Source: Kalaharituber pfeilii
Taxonomy: Eukaryota; Ascomycota; Pezizomycetes; Pezizales; Pezizaceae
Length of the DNA: 64,000 nucleotides
Direction: 5' to 3'
NCBI GenBank assembly: GCA_015179045.1
Contig: WHUZ01000058.1
Location: forward strand, 310,001-374,000
Every line of letters starts with the position of its first letter. Positions within the stretch are counted from its first letter, which is position 1. The notes under the pieces were generated by a model, which made no database searches, was not told the DNA's origin, and saw nothing but the letters and a program-made list of their open reading frames with translations. Shown here in pieces: positions 12,470 to 24,303 of the stretch. The translations under genes were made by a program, and so were the position numbers.

Positions 12470-12877
12470 ATGGCGCCGTCATCTACGTTCAGCTCAGCTG
12501 CAGCCGCTATCAACAGACATGCAAGCATGCCATTACACTACTATCGGTATTCTATTCGGTATTTGCGTTCTCTGGGCACATTGAAGCGCCTCCGCGGACG
12601 TACGTCGTCGACTCTAATATATAAACTGGCCCCAAACTGTCCTGTTGCCTTCTTGTCATCACATTCATTCCTGATATCAAGCTGCATACAGAAGATAACA
12701 GTGAGAACATTCCGCTCATCAAGAAATCCAAGAAAGCAGATTCCGCGGTGTATACGCAAATTCACGATGGCCATGTACACCTCAAGAGAGCGGCCGCCAC
12801 CACCACCACCGTCTCCTCCACCACGCCCACCGCCTCCTCCACGCCCACCAAGGCCTGAAAATCCTCCATGGATCTAA
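12470..12877 (+). CDS. hypothetical 135-aa proline-tailed ORF
   Basis: Uninterrupted ORF starting CATAATGGCG, three bases after the right target duplication of the preceding micro-insertion. The first ~100 residues are basic and rich in Ser/Arg/Tyr and could serve as an organelle-targeting leader. The last ~28 residues are a proline/arginine-rich run ending ENPPWI. No family recognised, no intron and no paralog in the window. It may be a chance ORF; the GC-biased proline tail is the main reason for doubt. Confidence 0.25.
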   Translation: MAPSSTFSSAAAAINRHASMPLHYYRYSIRYLRSLGTLKRLRGRTSSTLIYKLAPNCPVAFLSSHSFLISSCIQKITVRTFRSSRNPRKQIPRCIRKFTMAMYTSRERPPPPPPSPPPRPPPPPRPPRPENPPWI

Positions 12878-13139
12878 TGGAGTGCGAAGGCTCGTTGGCT
12901 GGTCAACTGCGAAGTCGGGGGGAAACGACCTAAAGTCAAGGGAGGAGGGTTAGAGAGTTGATGGGCTGGAAGTTGACGCGAAGCGTATTCCATTGCCCTT
13001 GCTTGACTTGAAGCATCCAAGGAATGTCGGAGGGGTGGGACAGGTGACCAGGTTACTCGGAATAGGCGGTGAAGTTCCGTCAGCGTCACCCTTAGTACAC
13101 CAAATATCCGCATTTTTACCTCCTTTCAAGGTACCTGAG

Positions 13140-13505
13140 TCACAGGATCAGAGCAGGCTGCCTGTATGCTATCCGAAGCATGCAATACAAACGTTCTTTC
13201 TGGGGGCAAAGGCCTGAAATACTGGAAACATAAGAGCGGCACTGCGGACAACCCAGAATGCCGCTGATGTGGCGAAGAATTGGAAACCACCGACCACGTT
13301 CTAAGGAGGTGCAAAGTCTGGAAACCGAGATGGCCGGGAGGGGAAGCGGACATCCAAAAACCCCCGAAAGAGAAGGACAGCGACGCAATGGTAAAACTAC
13401 AGGATTGGGGGAGACGTTAGCTTTCTAACCTTCACTTTCCTACTACTTCTTATTTATGTGTATTTAAACCCTCGCAATAGCCCCTAAGGTGGCATGCGAG
13501 TAATG

Positions 13506-13533
<28 letters not shown>
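13140..13533 (+). mobile_element. LINE 3' fragment with ORF2 C-terminal CCHC motif, family A tail
   Basis: In the frame through 13257 the translation reads NPECR*CGEELETTDHVLRRC and then KVWKPRWPGG. This is the C-X2-C-X8-H-X4-C motif of the ORF2 C-terminus, with TGA where TGG is expected. ORF2 ends near 13420, followed by ~60 nt of 3' UTR, a tail hairpin (AGCCCCTAAGGTGGC) and A(23) to 13533. The 5' limit and target-site duplication are not clear. Confidence 0.75.
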
Positions 13534-13537
<4 letters not shown>

Positions 13538-13577
13538 TTTTTTTTTTTTTTTTTTCACGGAACCCTGCATACAGACA
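13538..13577 (-). mobile_element. family B tail fragment
   Basis: A T run (13538-13555) followed by CACGGAACCCTGCATACAG matches the reverse complement of the family B 3' end seen at 21115, 43978 and 35540. It lies four bases after the poly(A) of the preceding LINE fragment, so the two tails face each other. No duplication found. Confidence 0.55.
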
Positions 13578-13632
13578 AACCTGTCATATTGGAAACCTGT
13601 CATACTGGATAACCTGTCATAATGCATAAACT
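13578..13632 (+). repeat. three imperfect 17-bp tandem units
   Basis: The unit AACCTGTCATANTGGA occurs three times in a row (CATATTGGA, CATACTGGA, CATAATGCA). Short satellite-like array, no function inferred. Confidence 0.6.
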
Positions 13633-13744
13633 TTGTCGGCCCGAATTTGGGCCTGTAGGATTATTGGATATTTTCATTTATTGGATGGATAACAATTTCG
13701 CCGGCCGGTTTTCCGGATTTATTGGTAACTGGACCTGGCATACT

Positions 13745-13995
13745 GGATAGAGTGCTTCACCTAGAAACCGATCATCACCGGGAAACCGATCAAGTCCATT
13801 AACTTACATACAGAGCTGCTGTGAATGCAAATGACACTCAAGTGGCCTCAAATTAAAGCCAGAGTATGGGAGAACATAGTAAATTATTTTCTGCACTTTC
13901 TTTTCCCAGTTTGTCGCACCTGAGGGGTGACATATACTGGAATATATGCAATCCTATTCTAGCGTATACTTTTGAGTCACCATATGTGAATTAGA
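13745..13995 (+). repeat. dispersed repeat D, copy 1
   Basis: Matches the reverse complement of 52330-52585 over about 250 bp, for example GTGCTTCACCTAGAAACCGA and CTCAAATTAAAGCCAGAG. Likely part of an unrecognised DNA transposon whose terminal block also appears in the inverted repeat at 14292-14906. Confidence 0.7.
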
Positions 13996-14291
13996 TTACC
14001 TGAGGCCTTTGCATCTCAATATCCTCTATTGCTTATGCTAAGTAAGTATACCAAGTTTTGTGATCATTGGACTTATTAGTACAGAGTTACTGCCATGTCA
14101 AAAATTACATTTTCGCTTACTTAGATTGATAGCAGTATTGAGCTATTATTTGATGAGAAAGATGCACAGAGACTCTGTAAAGCTATATAATTGTAATACA
14201 TGCACAGGGAAATGTTTTCTGAATAGATTGCAGCATTGACAAATAGTCGGGGCAGTTGAGCACTACAAGATATACATATATGTAAAACCCT

Positions 14292-14906
14292 AACTTCCTC
14301 ACATAGTACGTAGCAGTGTATGCCAATATGGGTCACTAGAGGTTCGGAAACATAGTGTGCTAGCTTCATGTACTATCACCGGCACTGCTACCACTCGATG
14401 GGGTGCTCAAGGGCTGACTCAGAATGAGCACTACATAGCGAATATATATGCATATGTATATACCATGCATGCGCTATGTGACAGAACTGCTAAGAATAGA
14501 ATTGCTAGTCAAGTTTCTTTTTCACCTGGTAGAGGTTAATTCTCTGTGCGTACTATCTCTATTACTTATACTGTTGAAGTATTTATTTCTATACTAATAA
14601 GGGTCTATACCATAGGGAATTATATTGTATTAAGGACAATATGAGACTTGACTAGTAAACTTATTTTCACTGCCATATATCTTATAGGTATTAGTCCTAT
14701 AAGTATAATATGTATATTATTTACTGCTTATAATACACATTCGACACTCACTCACTGATGCGGTTATAGTAGTCCTATAGGATCTAATGGAGTCATGTAT
14801 ATTCTACATAAGCTTACAAGCAATAGTATGACAGTGCTAAGGCATGTTTCTAAACCTCTAGCGACTCATATTGGGCATACACTGCTACGTACTATGTGAG
14901 GAAGTT
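14292..14906. repeat. element with ~60-bp terminal inverted repeats
   Basis: The left arm 14292-14352 (AACTTCCTCACATAGTACGT ... GGTTCGGAAACA) is repeated inverted at 14847-14906 with a few mismatches. The ~490-bp interior is AT-rich with no ORF. The arm sequence is also found once at 52317-52365 next to repeat D, so the arms appear to be termini of a larger family. No convincing target-site duplication found. Confidence 0.7.
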
Positions 14907-14907
14907 T

Positions 14908-15346
14908 AGCCTTGCTTGCTCTTTGTCGATTGTGAGTCTGATTGGTTGTAGTTGGTTCCTCTCGCCTCCTGGTTCGTTCGTAATAAAATTGTGATTAATG
15001 AGGGACTCGGCTATCTGCTGGTCTGTCCCTGGGATGCCCATGAGGTCTCTTTCCCCGAAGGGGTCTCTCGCTAGTCGAAAGACGTCCCAAGGTGAGGTTA
15101 TTCTATCCTCTCCTATGTATTTTTCCCAGTGTTCCTTCTTCTTTTCCCAGATTATTTCCCTTAGTAGTCTTCTAGTCTTCGTCCTTTCCTGGTTGGATGC
15201 ACCGTTGCCCTTCCGAAGTATGTCTTTTGTCATTTTCCAGGCTTCCTTGACGTCTTTGTCGAACCATCGTTTGGTCCTATTCGTGATCTGTGCGTCCTTG
15301 GTGAACCTCTGACTGAGTTCGCACGAAAATCCGGTGTCACAGACCT
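14908..15346 (-). pseudogene. LINE ORF2 fragment (endonuclease-RT linker)
   Basis: Minus-strand translation gives ELSQRFTKDAQI, then KRWFDKDVKEAWKMTKDILR, EHWEKYIGED and TSPWDVFRLAR, ending NEPGGERNQLQP. This pattern is typical of the region between the APE endonuclease and RT domains of LINE ORF2 (aromatic-D after a tract of W/K/R residues). It is truncated at both ends and has no catalytic residues. It abuts the inverted-repeat element at 14906. Confidence 0.65.
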
Positions 15347-15430
15347 GTCTCCGGGTAATAAAGGGGTCCTGCCATAGGCTGACAGCCTGTATGCGAGGTG
15401 ACGGGAATGAAAAAAAGAAAAAGAAAAAAA
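15340..15430 (+). mobile_element. diverged family B-like 3' tail
   Basis: GACCTGTCTCCGGGTAAT ... CCTGCCATAGGC ... CTGTATGCGAGGTGACGGG, then an A/G-rich tail. It resembles the 3' ends at 33888-34000 and 35468-35567 but is more diverged and its tail is interrupted by G. Direct repeats not found. Confidence 0.5.
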
Positions 15431-15744
15431 ATTGCAGTGAGCGTTCACGAATTCATCAATTGCCCTGAGAGGAGGTAAGCTACAACACCATCCGGGATTT
15501 ACTGGGTATCTGATTACGCTCCCTCAAGGTAACGAGAATAGCTGACGGATCAACAACACCACGCTAAGACGATAGCTTGATAAGCATTCTGGCATATCGG
15601 CAGGGTACATGGTACAATCAAAGGTGATCTAGTATAGACTGCAAAGTTTTCAAGGTAATCTAGTATGGATTGCAGAGTTTTCAAGGTGCACATATATAGC
15701 AGTGTTCGTGACCATGTGTTCTCGTTTTCTTTTCTTTTCACCCA

Positions 15745-15885
15745 ACCTCTTGTATTTAGTTTTTACGAAGTAAGATTGTTTACCTGCTGTGCTGAACATT
15801 ATGACCTGCTGAACCGCGGTCTGCTGAACCGCCGCCTGCTTGCGCTCCGTAAATCACGAGCCCTGACCACAATCTGCCTTTACAC
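15745..15885 (+). repeat. dispersed repeat E, copy 1
   Basis: CCTCTTGTATTTAGTTTTTAC ... GTTTACCTGCTGTGC ... CTGCTGAACCG (repeated) ... TTGCGCTCCGTAAATC is the inverted counterpart of 36925-37105. It contains tandem CTGCTGAACCG units. Identity unknown. Confidence 0.6.
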
Positions 15886-16129
15886 TCAACCAGGCTTGTC
15901 TCACGGGAAATCTATATATATTATAAAGTTATATATTGGCGGATGGTATCCATGTGGCGAAATGACAGGGAAATGCTCAAAAACAGAACGAAATGGTTGA
16001 AAAAGGAAGGTCGAGGCCAAAATTGCTATCACCACGAACCCGGAAACGCCAAAAAAACCCGAATTTTCAATGCAAGGAATTGACAGACTGGCAGCTCCGC
16101 TGCTCGTTCTCTCTCTCTCTCTCTCTCTC

Positions 16130-18436
16130 TCAATTCTGCTGCATGCGGCTTTTCTTCAGTTCCCTAATCGACATGTGTGTCGAGTTATCATCTCCCACAT
16201 CCTCACCTTGCCAAGTCCCGCTCCTCTTCTTCAGTAGCCGGCCATATCGCGACTTCTTCTCGTCCTGGCGCGTACCCGTGGTTTCCCCCTCTTCTAAGCC
16301 TGTAACCAGCGTTTTCCGCTCTTCTGCATGCTTCTGCAAATACGCTTTCCACTCCCGCTCAATGACCTTGGCCGCTCTGGCAACTGCCCTCTCCCTCTTG
16401 AAGCGCCTCATATCCGCTTGCAGTCGACGTGCCACTTCAGTAAATTCGAATTTCAACACCTTATCCTTGAATGGTTTCATCATCTTAGGCATCTTCTCCT
16501 GCTCCTCCAGTGAGCCATACAACTCCCCTAGTCGTAGTCCAAACCATCTCATCGATTCGGGCAAGTTGGAATTAAACGCGCCAGCTTTAAAGAAATGTGA
16601 CCGGTACACACAAATCATGTCCTCATCCCCCTCATCCTCGGGCACCGCATCAGGATTGTTGTTCCATGTCCACACATGATCCTCTGTGCCTCTCTGACAA
16701 TAAATATGTAACGTTGCGTTCAAACTTTCCACCAACCGCGGTACCAACTTGCCATCGAGGTCCGCTTTCCGGTACCACTGTTCTAGTAATTTCTCCATGT
16801 GGCCCTTTATATCTCGCTCTTTCTCCTGTCCGCGCTCCCCATTCATGAAGCGGTGAAACTCCTCTTCAAAATTCCGACCCGAGAACGCACTAGGTTGCCA
16901 TTTGAACTTTTCCTCTCTCAGCCTACTAGCACTCATTTCTTCTAGCGAGTTTGAACATTGCATTTGCGCTCGGTTTTCTGGGGTGTTTGGGTCTGAAGCT
17001 GCAGCTGCTGTGGGATTTTCGCTTGCATTCCCATCGTCTGAAATTTTGTGTGGCACGTCCTGCTCGTCTGCATCTGTATCCGAATCGCCATTCAGGTTTA
17101 AGTCTCCCTGAGGCACGGGTTCGTTTCCATGCACATTATGTTTCTCAACATCTCGTGGTGGGTTCTGTACTAGGTATGGAACGGTTTGATGCTCATGGAG
17201 CTCAAGTAGTATTGCTAGGCGTGTTCTCCCAGTCGTATGAGTGAGATACAGTCTTGCGTCTTCCAGCAATGCCGGAAACCTTTCGCTGAACCCCACCTCG
17301 CCGACGATGGTGGGGAAGAAGTCCTCTTCGCTGTCGTCTTCCATTTCATCGTCATCCATCGTAGGCTGCAAATATACCTGGAAATCCGGGATCTTCCTGC
17401 TGGCTCGCGCAACGGATGTTTTACTGTTGGAAAATCCCGTGTTTTCTATAAGCCGCATTAGCACAAGAATTCGAGATCAAGGTCAATACAGTTCGCTTGG
17501 AGATAGAAGGTACTAACGACTGCCCAAACCAATTGCAAAACCGCAGTCTGATGTCGTTTGTACGCCAATGTCGTGAAGCAGAAAGCCCATCTGGTGCGCG
17601 AACATGTCGGGAAAAGTTTGATGAATCGCACTGGGGGCGCACTTGATGATAAATTCCTGGCTCCGTGCGTTATATTCATATCGGGTGGTCTCCTGGCTCT
17701 CTTCGAGCTCAGGAAACCTGGACTCCCATTCCAGCAGGTTCTCAATGGTAACTTTTGGGATAACGAAAGGAGGGTCGGTGGGATCGAGTGAGAATGAGAT
17801 ACGGGTTAGGAGGTCGGGAGTCAAGTGCTTGAGGCTGTGCATATGCGGCACATAGGGGGGCAGGATGTCCGGAGTCGGGGAGCGGGAGGGAGCAATCACC
17901 GGCCTCCTCAATGAAGCGTCTGGGGCCTCGGCCATCCGAGCAGAACGACTAGGCGCTTCTGCAAAACTTCCTTCGACGGACGGTGGAGGAGTAATAGTGT
18001 CGTATTCATGCGATACCAGCGCCGGGGAATTCCCGGGAGGTGACAGTAACTTTGGTTTGCAAAAAGTTAAATTATCATCTCCATCATCTCCGAGCGCAAA
18101 CGAGGTTGTGTGATTTGAAACTCCGGATTCGGCATGATCGTCGAGATTCATCTGTCGCCCCAGCATCATAGATTCAGTTTCAGCACTGCGGGACCTGCCT
18201 GTCCCCGCTGGTATGCTCTTGCCACTGCGTTGGGTCGTTCGTTGGGCGAGAGGTGATCTCTGAGATGGAATAATCTTTCTTGTCGCTTTCATTTGCCGAG
18301 TTGAGGAGCCATCGTGGTTTTGATACAATGACGTGGACCTTGAGGAGACAGTGTGAAACTTGCTACCGCCATCTCTCGCATTTCCCCCTGCGAAAACGGG
18401 TGCATACATCGAACCGAAGCGCCAGATTCGAAGCAC
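16130..18436 (-). CDS. 744-aa protein with PD-(D/E)XK-like signature
   Basis: Two exons, 18436-17518 and 17445-16130; the 72-bp intron has a GTTAGT donor, a GCTAAT branch site and a TAG acceptor, and splicing keeps frame. The first ~200 residues are Ser/Pro-rich and likely disordered. A structured block begins near residue 210 (SLKHLTPDLLTRISFSLDP). Across the splice it shows a helix with E (YNARSQEFIIK), an alternating strand (CGFAIGLGS), KIPDFQVYL near residue 325, EVGFSE about 30 residues later, then LLEDARLYLTH and RLAILLEL. The PD...EVG order fits the alpha-beta core of fungal PD-(D/E)XK-like proteins; nuclease activity is inference. The C-terminus is charged and helical, ending in a basic tail. 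A (CT)n run lies at the stop codon. Confidence 0.75.
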
Positions 18437-19094
18437 GAAAATTTGCAGTCAAAGAAGGGATAGAAGTAGAAAGGAGGGGAGCTTCGCCGGAGCTAGGAGA
18501 GGGAATTACATTTAACTATGGAGAGAGTCCGCCAAGACGGCGGCAAGAGTGCACTCGACTCAACTGGCCTTGGTTGCAACTTCCTGTTGAATCTCTGACG
18601 TGTGGCAAGCAACCATGGACCTAAAAGAGGCTAGGCCCCCAAGTGTCGTATATGCACGTGCAACTAGGCTTCTTGAAGCTTTACAGCCCTGACGCGTAGC
18701 TTTTTTAACCTGGCTTAGGGCGTTTTCATTGCCTTGGAGAGGGCTGGCCCCGTCACACCACCCCATCTGACCACCTAGCAATCCAGCCTCTCAACCACGC
18801 GGCGAACAACAATGACACAGCAGGGAGATCTCAGAAATGAAAACATAACAATTTTGTAGCGTAGTAACCGCCGTTCCAATCTAGAGAACTAGCCACAGCT
18901 CAATTGTAGCTAAGATCGGTAGGGGTCGCTACTATCAAGGAAGTTTGCCGCACGGGCACTGTATCCTAGCAACCATGTGAGATAGAGCGGCGTGTGCCAG
19001 ACTAAATCACCCCTGGTCGGCATCGGAGTGGGCATGTCCAGTCCGGCAAAGGGGCCGGCAGCACATCTGCAGCCCGTGCCCCCACAGTAAGTAA
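18437..19094. other. spacer, no gene supported
   Basis: Upstream of the 16130-18436 gene and expected to hold its promoter. I see no clear core elements. Its right end, ACAGTAAGTAA at 19084-19094, is a target-site duplication. Confidence 0.4.
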
Positions 19095-19152
19095 TACCCC
19101 CGCCATAGCCTATCAGGCGGCATGCGAGTAATGATATAAAAAAAAAAAAATA
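19095..19152 (+). mobile_element. 58-bp micro-insertion, family A tail
   Basis: The duplication ACAGTAAGTAA lies at 19084-19094 and 19153-19163. The hairpin is GCCATAGCCTATCAGGCGGC, in which both sides of one stem pair are changed (C-G to T-A) relative to the common form. Confidence 0.9.
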
Positions 19153-21111
19153 ACAGTAAGTAAGACTCCTTTTATTTAAGAACCAGTAGTAGCAATGTTT
19201 GCGTTCGAGCAATCCCTGCGATTTCTTCTAAATTCTGTCCCAGTTGCACCTCCACTTTACATCCTGCCTGTCATTACGCAATATAAATGGCCAGAAGAAA
19301 ATCAAATCATCATATTCGTAACCAATAGCGCGAGATTCTTTCCCTCCATGGGATACTTATCATGCCACTGTAATCGTTTTGCTTCCCGCACTGCTCTCAA
19401 CCGAGAGGATACGCTGAACCAAGAAGTTACGTAACTGGCCAACAAAAGCAAAAGGGGGGACGGAAGGTCCGTCGCTGGCCGGGGTATGAAGCACCGTTGA
19501 GTACGTGCTACACCAAAGCTACCCTTGCAGCCTGTTGCTGCTTACAGAGAATAAGCGCCAATCCGCGTTCGCTAAGCGAACTGTCTAATTAAGATACTCT
19601 GTTTTGAGATTCCATACAGATGTAGGCAGCATCAAGACGCACTAGTAGCTGAAAATTTTGTGTGCCACGAAGAGAGTTCTCTTCGCCGGTTCGTATTTGT
19701 TGGTGATGTCAATTATCAATATACAGTAATTATGAGAGATTAATATGAGGGGGTTCTAATGCTTCTGACTCTTCTGATCTCAACAACTTCTATCGTTGTC
19801 ATCATGGCTATATTAAACAACTTCATTTTCTTACAGTAGTTGTAATCATGCGAATCTGGGCAAGCCACCTCATTCATGCCTTGCTTCGACTGACACCAGA
19901 ACATTAATATTGGACTCGCACTGGCCTTGGCCCTTAGGGCGGCAAGCGATCACTGATATGAGAAAGAAAAAGAAAAAAAAAGGCCTTGGCACAGCTGAGA
20001 GGTACAAAAAAGAAAAAGAAAGATAAGAAATAAGACAAAAAGTTAAAATAATGGAATCGAGAAGCAGCGGTTTCGAGACCATATTGGTAACGTATTCCCT
20101 CTCTTGCTGTACCGGATCTGTAAAATCCAGCCTTTTTCGTCGGTGCAAGTAACTTCCGTTATAGAATAAAATTGCTTAGTAGAAATCTGTCCTGTCCTGT
20201 GTTCGTGGTGCGTCTGGTTTAGCAAGGGGGTTATTTATGGGAACGGGATGTAGCAGCCTGAAAGCATCCGATAGCAAGGAAAAACTGTATGATAAGTTCA
20301 TTTATGTATCCTGGCACACAGGTGGTGGTTAAGTATTAATACTTCTAATACTATAATCATAATATGCACTGGCCGGTTTGTCAGTTTAGAAGCAAGTCCG
20401 CGAGATCTTCATGCAACAAAATCTCAAAATAATCTAATTTCTATTCCAGACCCAACTCCCCAAAGGGTCTGGAAAATTTTCAGGTTCCATATACACAGCA
20501 TAACCCGGCAATGCACACTTTCTCTACACCTCTTGCGGACTCCTTTAATCGACACTATGTAACACTTCATTCTGCTTACTAATACTATCCCTTTTTTTTT
20601 TTTTTTTTTTTTTTTTTTGCTCTTCGTTCCCCTACCGTAAGGAATAAGCAATACGGCCCCTCGATGAGGGGTCTTCCACCAAAATTACCTGTCTTTAACT
20701 TTGAATAACTTTTTCGGAAAAATTTATAAAATTAAAAGCGCCATATAGATCGATTCCTCACTCATATGCAGTTTTGAATTCTTACGACTTTTGTTGCATG
20801 AGTGATTGACTTTGAGATTTAGGATCAAAATGTGCCGACTAAAGGAGTCCGCAACCATAGTCCTGTCGCGAGAAAAGCTGATAATGGACGGGAATAGTCC
20901 AAAGACCCAACATGAGTACAGTTAGCAGTCATAAAGGAACCCTTTGGAGCCTCTGGAACTTGGCCTGTTTCCAGTACATAAGGCGCACACATGGTCATAT
21001 TAGCAGTGGGGTTAATTCTGTACACATGTAAAATATGGGTATCAACCCCCAGTCCAAAGGACGCACCTGTCAACCACCAACCTTTCGACATAGCCTAAGA
21101 GACTCGCACTT

Positions 21112-21114
<3 letters not shown>
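19153..21114. other. spacer with one micro-insertion, no gene supported
   Basis: No coding evidence. It includes the insertion at 19932-19981 and a T(30) run at 20590-20619 followed by a sequence unlike either tail family. Confidence 0.4.
19932..19981 (+). mobile_element. 50-bp micro-insertion, family A tail (hairpin cut)
   Basis: GGCCTTGGC is duplicated at 19923-19931 and 19982-19990. The insert starts inside the hairpin (CCTTAGGGCGGCAAGCGATC) and has an A-rich tail broken by G. Confidence 0.8.
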
Positions 21115-21146
<32 letters not shown>

Positions 21147-21283
21147 AAAAAAATCACGTAACCCCGCTTGCAACGCCAAGCCATGGCATTGCAAGCCCTC
21201 AAAGCCCGGAGACAGGCTTAACAAAGAAATTTCTATATACTTCTAAAACCTGATTCCAGAAACTTCCGGACGGTTCTTCTGGT
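21115..21283 (-). mobile_element. 169-bp family B LINE 3' end
   Basis: A perfect 14-bp duplication GACTCGCACTTCAT lies at 21101-21114 and 21284-21297. On the minus strand it reads ACCGTCCGGAAG ... CAGGTTTTAGAAG ... GCCTGTCTCCGGGC ... GCGGGGTTACGTGAT followed by A's. It matches the copies ending at 34002 and 35567. Confidence 0.9.
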
Positions 21284-22734
21284 GACTCGCACTTCATGTT
21301 AGCGGCCATATGCAACCGGACTTAATGTTTGGCTACATGAAATTATTATCACCAAGAATATGAAAAAGGGCACACCATAAAAAGTCGAGTCAACAGGGAC
21401 CTAAACGGACTTGTGAAAACCACCACCATTGCCACGGCCATCACACACTGCAGCTATCATAGGCCCAACTTTTCTCATAAACCGTCCCACCATTTGCTCT
21501 GTTATGGAAGCCACCACATCCAACAACTGACCGTCAGAACAAGAAGAGTGCACCCACCACCCCACATCCAAATGGGTGAGAATCCTCCCAGCAAATCGAG
21601 TCTAGAGTAGTGAAAGGAGAAGTAGGAATAGTTCAGCACCGGTGAAATCACCTACATCTAGTCCCATCCAGAAACAAAAATGCCACCAGCAAAGCGACAA
21701 GCAAGACAACAATCTGGTCGTGCAATTGTGGTCCATAGGACAACCAACAAGGAGAATGTCCCGAAAAGGTTTCCTCTTCTATGCCAAGATAAAAGAAACC
21801 TCCGTTAGACCCCAACTCATCCGCCGAATAGTTCCCTAGGTGGCTCGAGGATTGGGCGAACAATTGAAATGTCGGGCGCGCGAAATCGTCAAACTGCGCC
21901 GCACCCTAAAAGAGGCTTGGGTACGTCTGTGAAAATACAAAATTGTAATTCCCTATTGACAAATACATCGTTGCATTGAACACTGATACTTCCCATTCTA
22001 GTGGAACGAAATTTGACGATTTCGCTCCCTATCCATGTAAAAACTTCCCTGCCATAGGGCTGGTAGCCTGTATTGGAAATTATGTCAATAGCAAAATGGA
22101 CTTTGGATTGAAAATAGTATGCAAACTTGACTGGGAGTTCTTAGCTTCTGCGGAGACCCCAATGCAGGCTAAGCTTGTGGGACATCTTTCCCACCTACTC
22201 TACTTTCAACGACTTCTCGCCGCCTCTCCGATTTTCGTTTGCGCAATGCCAAGTTCGAATGGCGCTTAAGTGCTACGTTTATGTGTTTCCTAGTTCCGCT
22301 CGAGCGCTTTATTCTATCCAATAGCGTGCCTCGGGGGTCATACTTCTGTTTTGTGCTTCTTGCAACTTGCAACTTGCGTCCCCACAACCATCAAAGCTGC
22401 AGTTACTACTCGATTGCAAACAGAAGCAAAGTATCTTGGCGCTGCAACGGTCCAGAGCACACTTCGCCGATCCTGTTTGCATGATCGACGATGCTCTTAC
22501 AGATTTGTTTGGGAAATTTGGGCTATGATATGCGGCGTGTGTAAAGCTCCAACATGTGATACAGTAGTGTGATGACGGCATAAATCTCGATTTCGCACCT
22601 ATCATAGATTTACGGAGTACATGACAAAGCAGAAAATAATCCCAGAATATACTTAGAACGAAAATATTCTTAATTTGTATGGGGCGGGTCGCACACATTT
22701 TTATGTCGAATATATTCCTTTGTCGGATATTCTT

Positions 22735-22935
22735 TTATCGAGAAGTGTACTGTATAACGAAACTCGTTATAGCGAAAACCTTGCTATACCGAAAATATCA
22801 CTGAGCCGGAATTCCGCTTCAATTCAATCACCCCTTGCCATAATGAAAATCCACCAAATAATGCAACGAAAATTAGATTGAGGAAAAATTTCTGTCTATG
22901 TACATGTTATTCTTCCTATAACGAAAAATAGCTGA
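22735..22935 (+). repeat. pogo-like transposon relic
   Basis: Several ATAACGAAA/TATAGCGAAAA units (ACTGTATAACGAAACTCG, CTTGCTATACCGAAA, CTTCCTATAACGAAA) are spread as in 24304-24500. Repeated TATAACGAA in terminal regions is typical of pogo/Tigger-type elements. No transposase left. Confidence 0.55.
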
Positions 22936-23509
22936 TAGGATATATGACTAATCAAGGACCACCAATTGCACCACCACAAATTCCCTGCTGTCTCTCCGTC
23001 TCACGTGGTTCCGGACCAATTCCACAAAAAAGTGTGTGCTTGGATGTATCTCATCATTTGTTGAATGTCTTCGAATATCGATCTAGACTTTGCATTTTTA
23101 TTTTGTGGTTCCAGTCCTTTTTTATGCCGCTTTTCTGATCAATACCATTTACACTCGATTTCTACTCTTTTTTTTCCTACTTCAGTTGTCCTTTAAAGTC
23201 TATTGCCATTGAAGGGACCAAAAATACGGACTCAAACTTGAAATTCAATTTCATTACGCAACAACATCTGGTTAAGATTTGAAGACCGAAAATATGTACT
23301 ATTTCGTCTGCTCTGCAATCCTTCACTTTCAAATTTGAACAATATGAAGGTGTTGAGAGATTTAAAATTGAAGAATTTATACTTTGTATGAGACTCTGAA
23401 ATAGTTACACGCCAAGATTGCAAACTTTACTTAATTAGTATTAGTGAATGAGAGAAATTACTATATACAGAAAAGATCTACCCATTTAACTCTTATAACG
23501 TCTGGTAGT

Positions 23510-23578
23510 GGTACTAGCCGAAAAAATAAGTATCCGGACAGGGGGTACAAATGGATACTTATTTTTTCGGCTAGTACC
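23510..23578. repeat. perfect 26-bp hairpin (foldback)
   Basis: Arms 23510-23535 and 23553-23578 are exact reverse complements (GGTACTAGCCGAAAAAATAA...), with a 17-nt loop. The arm could be a Tc1/mariner-type terminal repeat fused head to head, or a small-RNA hairpin. A TA dinucleotide lies at each arm end. Confidence 0.85.
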
Positions 23579-24303
23579 TACACTCTGTTGTGCATACACA
23601 AAATCTAGTCTCGTAAAACCAGTACACAACCATCTCTATGTTCCTCCATAGTCTGTAAACATTTATGAAAAAATCAATAGCTATATCAGAAAGAGAATCT
23701 AGAGCTTGTGGGAACAATCACAGTTGAAAGAAATTGTAGGTTCACTGTCCAAAACTTAACTCGATCGAGCTATCCGAAGTTGAACAGCTGTTTCGATGTA
23801 GCGAATAATACTCAGGCTTGCAGCTGAACGATATTGAGGCAAACGCCATACGAGCTTACTAAGCAGAATAGGGTCTGGTTCACGAGACTCTTTAAGGGTC
23901 AGTTTTCCGGATTTCGGAAGGGAATTTTTCGGGACTTGGCAGTAATAAATACATGGTTGCTAAGGCAAAGTATTTTTTTTTCTTTTTCCAAACCCTGAAA
24001 AAAGTTCGGAGTTTACAAAACCTCTCTATTGTTGCAAAATTATTATCGGACTATGAAAATCATTTCGTGTACAGCAATATTTGAATAGCTAACATGCTGA
24101 AAAACCTTTATCCAGGTCAATTTCTAACGCTGCTATTCGTGCAATCTGTTGTATGTAATGTGAAACAATTTCTGAAATGTTTTCGATACGCCAACTGAAG
24201 TACTTTCGGAATGCAGAAATGTATATTGAGGGGTGATATGCAGACTGAAACAATCTCCGCAGTGCATCTGTAATGTTCTGTGAATGTCTTGTGATAGCGG
24301 CAA

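Noticed and set aside
20590..20619. T(30) run as another family A or B insertion
   Set aside because: The sequence after it (GCTCTTCGTTCCCCTACCG) matches neither tail and I found no flanking duplication.
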